This document shows positions 60,865 to 64,000 of a stretch of DNA of 64,000 nucleotides, piece after piece. The notes beneath the pieces are model-generated. The model had not been told where the DNA came from, ran no database searches, and worked only from the letters and a program-made list of their open reading frames with translations. Source of the DNA: Photobacterium sp. CCB-ST2H9 (GTDB lineage: Bacteria; Pseudomonadota; Gammaproteobacteria; Enterobacterales; Vibrionaceae); NCBI RefSeq assembly GCF_023151555.2, contig NZ_CP100426.1, forward strand, positions 992,001-1,056,000, written 5' to 3'. Made by a program: the position numbers and the translations under genes. The first letter of the stretch is position 1, and each line of letters opens with the position of its first letter.

Positions 60865-61128
60865 ACCTTTTCCTCGTTATTAGACTGGGTTCCATTGCCC
60901 TGGCCTGATTGACCACACCGATCTGTCACTCCGGTTTACCGGCTCAGGCTCTGATATTGCTTTGATACAGATTGAAAGTATGCCAGCACCGGAAATATGA
61001 AAAGATTGTAAAAATAATGTGAATATCGGGCTTAAAGTGTATTAAGTTCATATTGTTCACAGCAATTTCACCCCGCTGACGTTACACTGTTTCGCTTGTA
61101 TTATCCGGTGGATGGAACTCACCTTGTC
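60865..61128. promoter_or_regulatory. Divergent promoter region of tctCBA and its two-component system
   Basis: 264 bases between tctC and the sensor kinase gene, AT-rich around 60990-61060. This is the expected target of the response regulator at 62784. No unambiguous binding repeat was found by eye. Confidence 0.5.
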
Positions 61129-62787
61129 ATGACTAAGCTGTTGTCTCTGCGTCATTTTCGACTCAAAACCAGAATGGTGCTGATTCTGGGTTTTATCGCG
61201 ATCCTGCAAACCGGTGCCCTCGGCCAGTTCACCATTCGCTATCTAGACAGTGTGTTACATGAACAGATTGGCCAGCAGGCCATGCGGGTCGCCCAGACAA
61301 TCGCTGCTTCGCCGGATGTCATCCGTGCCGTCTCTGAAAAAAATACCGTCTTCCTCCAGCCGCTGAGCATCCGTATGGCGCAGGCCGCGCAGGCACGATT
61401 TGTAGTCATTGGTGATGAAAAAGGAATACGGCTTGCACACCTGAATCCACAGCGACTCGGAAAATCCATGTCGGACGATGACACCGACGATAACAGCCAG
61501 GCACTGATTCACGGTAAGTCTTATATCGCGTTGGATCAGGGCAGTATTGGCTGGTCGATTCGCGGCAAAGCTCCCATATTCAGTGCTGATGGTTCACAGA
61601 TTATCGGCATCGTTTCTGTCGGCTATCTGCTGACTGAAGTCGACCGGATTGTCAGCCGCCACCAGTTGTCGATGATTGTCGCGATTACGCTGGCTTTTCT
61701 GTTCAGCGTGCTGATGGCCCTGTGGTTTGCCAATCATTTCAGGAAAGCCATCTTCAATCTGGAACCGGAACAGATCGGCCGGATGTTTCAGGAACGAAAT
61801 GCCACCCTGGAAACCGTGCGGGAAGGGATTGTTGCGATCAACCAGCACGGTATCATCACAACGTTTAACCATGCTGCCATCAAAACTCTCCAGCTGCCGG
61901 AAGACGAAGTTTATATCGGTCGCCACATTACCGACGTGCTGCCCGACAACGGCATGCTGGATGTGCTGAAAAGCGGTGAGCACCATTTCGATAAAGAAAT
62001 CTGGCTGCATGATCACAACCTGATTGCCAACCGTTTTCCGCTGATCCAGAACGGTGAAGTCACGGGCGTTGTTTCCAGTTTCCGGCTGAAGAATGAAGTC
62101 GATCTGGTCAGCCGTAAGCTGACCCGAATCCAGCAGTATGCGGAAAGTCTTCGCAGCCAGTCCCATGAATACAATAATAAACTCCACACAATCGCCGGCC
62201 TGATTCAGATCGGGGCCGTCGGGCAGGCACTGACGCTTATCGGGCAGGAAACATCCAGTCATCAGAGTTTTATTCAGACCATTATGCGAGCAACATCAGA
62301 CAGTATTCTCGCAGGATGTCTGCTGGGGAAATATAATCGAGCCCGGGAACTGAATCTGGAACTGCAAATCGATGAGAACAGCCAGATGTCAGACATCCCC
62401 CCGGCTTTGCCCCGGGAGCAGCTGGTCAGTATTCTTGGTAATCTGATCGACAATGCGCTGGAGGCCACCCTGCATCATCAGGGGGCCGGTGGTATTGTCA
62501 TCCTGAGTATGAGTGATTTAGGCAAAGAGTTAATTTTTGAAGTCGATGATCAGGGACCTGGGGTTCCGGCCGGCGATGAAGATAAAATTTTTACCCGCGG
62601 CTATACCACGAAGAATCAGGAAGGACATGGCATCGGCCTGCATTTAGTCAAACAACTGACCGAGCATCTGGGCGGCCTGATTACCGTTGAACCGGCCGAG
62701 CCTTCAGGCAGTCGTTTTACCGTTTATATCCCGAAATCGCTGCGCCGGTCCGACGGTGCAGAACATGGAAGCGAGGAACACCAGTGA
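61129..62787 (+). CDS. CitA/DcuS-type sensor histidine kinase
   Basis: 552 residues from the ATG at 61129; an in-frame TTG at 61096 is less likely. TM1 at about 13-33, a periplasmic PAS-like sensor domain (about 35-165, with RFVVIGDEKGIRLAH and ADGSQIIGIVSVGYL), TM2 at about 175-198, and a cytoplasmic PAS (about 220-320). The phospho-acceptor is in SQSHEYNNKLHTIAGLI (about 345), followed by an HATPase with DNALEA, DQGPGVP and GHGIGLHLVK. It senses an external carboxylate and should control the divergent tct operon through the next gene. Confidence 0.88.
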   Translation: MTKLLSLRHFRLKTRMVLILGFIAILQTGALGQFTIRYLDSVLHEQIGQQAMRVAQTIAASPDVIRAVSEKNTVFLQPLSIRMAQAAQARFVVIGDEKGIRLAHLNPQRLGKSMSDDDTDDNSQALIHGKSYIALDQGSIGWSIRGKAPIFSADGSQIIGIVSVGYLLTEVDRIVSRHQLSMIVAITLAFLFSVLMALWFANHFRKAIFNLEPEQIGRMFQERNATLETVREGIVAINQHGIITTFNHAAIKTLQLPEDEVYIGRHITDVLPDNGMLDVLKSGEHHFDKEIWLHDHNLIANRFPLIQNGEVTGVVSSFRLKNEVDLVSRKLTRIQQYAESLRSQSHEYNNKLHTIAGLIQIGAVGQALTLIGQETSSHQSFIQTIMRATSDSILAGCLLGKYNRARELNLELQIDENSQMSDIPPALPREQLVSILGNLIDNALEATLHHQGAGGIVILSMSDLGKELIFEVDDQGPGVPAGDEDKIFTRGYTTKNQEGHGIGLHLVKQLTEHLGGLITVEPAEPSGSRFTVYIPKSLRRSDGAEHGSEEHQ

Positions 62788-63491
62788 CAGCACCCATTTC
62801 TGTCGTCATTGCTGAAGATGATCCGCAAATCGCGGAAATACAACGCAGATTCGTTGAAAAGACATCGGGCTATCAGGTCGTGGGGATCGCCCACGGCTTA
62901 GACGAAGCCCGGGACTTAATTGATGTCTTCCGGCCACAGCTGCTGTTGCTGGATAACCAGTTTCCGACCGGCACCGGTCTGGAATTGCTGCGCGAGATCC
63001 GAGCCAAAAATTATCACACCGATGTGATCCTGATTACCGCGGCGAAGGAAGTCGACACCTTGCGCACCGCGATGCGAAGCGGCATTTTTGACTACATTCT
63101 CAAGCCCGTGGTGTTTGAACGTCTGCAGTCAGCTCTGTTTCACTACAGTGCCCATCTGAATAAATTATCGGATATGGAATCACTGGTTCAGAGTGATGTC
63201 GACGGTCTGCTCCAGCCCGCCAATGCGGAGGCGAGCCCTCTGAACACTGGCAATGCGAATGCTCCCCGGCTGCCGAAAGGCATCGACGGTCTGACGCTGG
63301 ATAAAATCCGCAATGTTTTTACCGGACCCGGTATCCATCTGAACGCGGAACAGGTGGGTCAGGAGATTGGCGCCAGCCGCACCACAGCCAGGCGTTACCT
63401 TGAATATCTGGTCAGCACAGATGAACTCTGCGCCGAAGTGTCCTACGGCAGCGTCGGACGACCCGAACGAAAATACCGAAACCCGCAATGA
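62784..63491 (+). CDS. CitB/DcuR-type response regulator
   Basis: 235 residues, overlapping the kinase gene by 4 bases. Receiver domain at 1-120: acidic pair EDD (10-12), phospho-acceptor Asp in LLLLDNQFP (about 57), TA (about 85), and Lys in YILKPV (about 107). A C-terminal helix-turn-helix spans about 175-235 (VGQEIGASRTTARRYLEYL), typical of CitB/DcuR regulators. Activates carboxylate transport genes in related systems. Confidence 0.88.
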   Translation: MTAPISVVIAEDDPQIAEIQRRFVEKTSGYQVVGIAHGLDEARDLIDVFRPQLLLLDNQFPTGTGLELLREIRAKNYHTDVILITAAKEVDTLRTAMRSGIFDYILKPVVFERLQSALFHYSAHLNKLSDMESLVQSDVDGLLQPANAEASPLNTGNANAPRLPKGIDGLTLDKIRNVFTGPGIHLNAEQVGQEIGASRTTARRYLEYLVSTDELCAEVSYGSVGRPERKYRNPQ

Positions 63492-63514
63492 AGGGCGGTA
63501 AAGCGATGAAATCA

Positions 63515-63556
63515 AAACGGGCCTTCTGAGACCTCAGAGCCCGTTTCCGGTTTTTT
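63515..63556 (+). terminator. Terminator after the two-component operon
   Basis: Stem AAACGGGC / GCCCGTTT with an inner TCTGAG / CTCAGA stem, followed by CCGGTTTTTT. It lies between convergent genes. Confidence 0.85.
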
Positions 63557-64000
63557 AAAGTTGCCGCGCAGTTATCAGCACTTCAGGGTTCGCAATTTCA
63601 GTCGGCTGGCCGTTGTTGTAGTTCACCAGATTCACAAAAGCTTTCTCAAAGTACAGCGTATAACTCTCTTGCTCGACAAAACCCAGATGCGGCGTACACA
63701 GCACATTCGGCATGGCAAGCAACGGCTCTTCATCCGGGTTGACTGGCTCCGTTTCATACACATCCAGGGCAGCAAACCCGGGGCGCCCTTCGCGTAAGGC
63801 CTGAATTAAGGCACCACTTTCCACCAGCTCAGCACGGCTGGTATTTACGAACAAGGCATCAGGTTTCATCAGCGCCAGATCAGCGGCGGTTACACTATCA
63901 CGGGTCTGCGCATTCAGCCGTAAATGCAGCGACAACACATCGGACTGGGCAAAAAATTCAGCTTTACTGGCTGCCGCACGGTAGCCCTGTCCGGCTGCAA
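63555..64000 (-). CDS. D-2-hydroxyacid dehydrogenase family protein (partial)
   Basis: The C-terminal 148 codons run to the window edge; the start lies beyond it. NAD-domain motifs: AQSDVLSLHLRLN, MKPDALFVNTSRAELV (conserved Asn-Thr-Ser/Ala-Arg), GFAALDVYETEPV (catalytic Glu) and CTPHLGFVEQE (catalytic His). It reduces or oxidises a 2-hydroxy/2-keto acid pair. Convergent with the response regulator gene. Confidence 0.85.
   Translation of the reverse strand, partial: AAGQGYRAAASKAEFFAQSDVLSLHLRLNAQTRDSVTAADLALMKPDALFVNTSRAELVESGALIQALREGRPGFAALDVYETEPVNPDEEPLLAMPNVLCTPHLGFVEQESYTLYFEKAFVNLVNYNNGQPTEIANPEVLITARQL

Overview
The window looks like chromosomal DNA of a marine gammaproteobacterium, most likely Vibrionaceae. 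The evidence is a P2/K139-type prophage, an attC site of the long Vibrio (VCR-like) kind, a VasX-like type VI effector, and TRAP and tripartite tricarboxylate transporters. Species cannot be named from the sequence alone.

Region 1 (1 to about 21170) is the right part of a P2-like prophage in the expected order: gpM (cut by the window edge), capsid N, scaffold O, then divergent terminase P and portal Q. After Q comes the cos-proximal interval that holds old/tin in P2, here filled with cargo: HigBA, a signal-peptide protein with a partner, and three tandem units that each pair a DUF3289-like toxin tail with a small membrane protein. The three units sit between two copies of an Ogr/Delta-type activator gene. 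The early genes follow (zinc-ribbon protein, replication protein A, a chain of small overlapping genes, CII-like, Cox-like), then repressor CI, a second cargo site (4-TM protein, 1-TM protein, DUF6414-like protein, a frameshifted gene, an HNH protein) and the integrase. The prophage right end lies inside the 5' end of a Lon-like AAA protease gene.

Region 2 (about 21640 to 28475) is a decayed relative of the same prophage in the same orientation. It keeps two early genes, a repressor with two N-terminal DNA-binding domains, and a broken integrase. Its cargo is a lipoprotein plus what look like integron cassettes: a HEPN-like protein, a small protein and a SIR2-like protein, with attC sites after the HEPN-like and SIR2-like genes.

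Region 3 (28476 to 47087) is ordinary chromosome: a GFA-fold protein and an ABC-F ATPase; a TAXI-type TRAP transporter coupled to L-2-hydroxyglutarate oxidase; a two-domain PTPS/QueD-like protein; an outer-membrane barrel; a STAS-like protein; an acyl-CoA ligase; and a PhoD-like phosphatase. It ends with a five-gene minus-strand cluster (haem-oxygenase-like diiron protein, PLP aminotransferase, FAD/NAD(P)-binding enzyme, cupin, TauE/SafE permease) that reads as a small-molecule pathway.

Region 4 (47088 to 57692) holds a 2009-residue LysM and VasX-like pore-forming effector followed by three paralogous membrane proteins that are probably its immunity proteins. It also has a small membrane-protein gene and a (TTTTTA)10 tract.

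Region 5 (57693 to 64000) holds a tctCBA-type tripartite tricarboxylate transporter, a divergent CitA/DcuS-type sensor kinase with its response regulator, and a partial D-2-hydroxyacid dehydrogenase.
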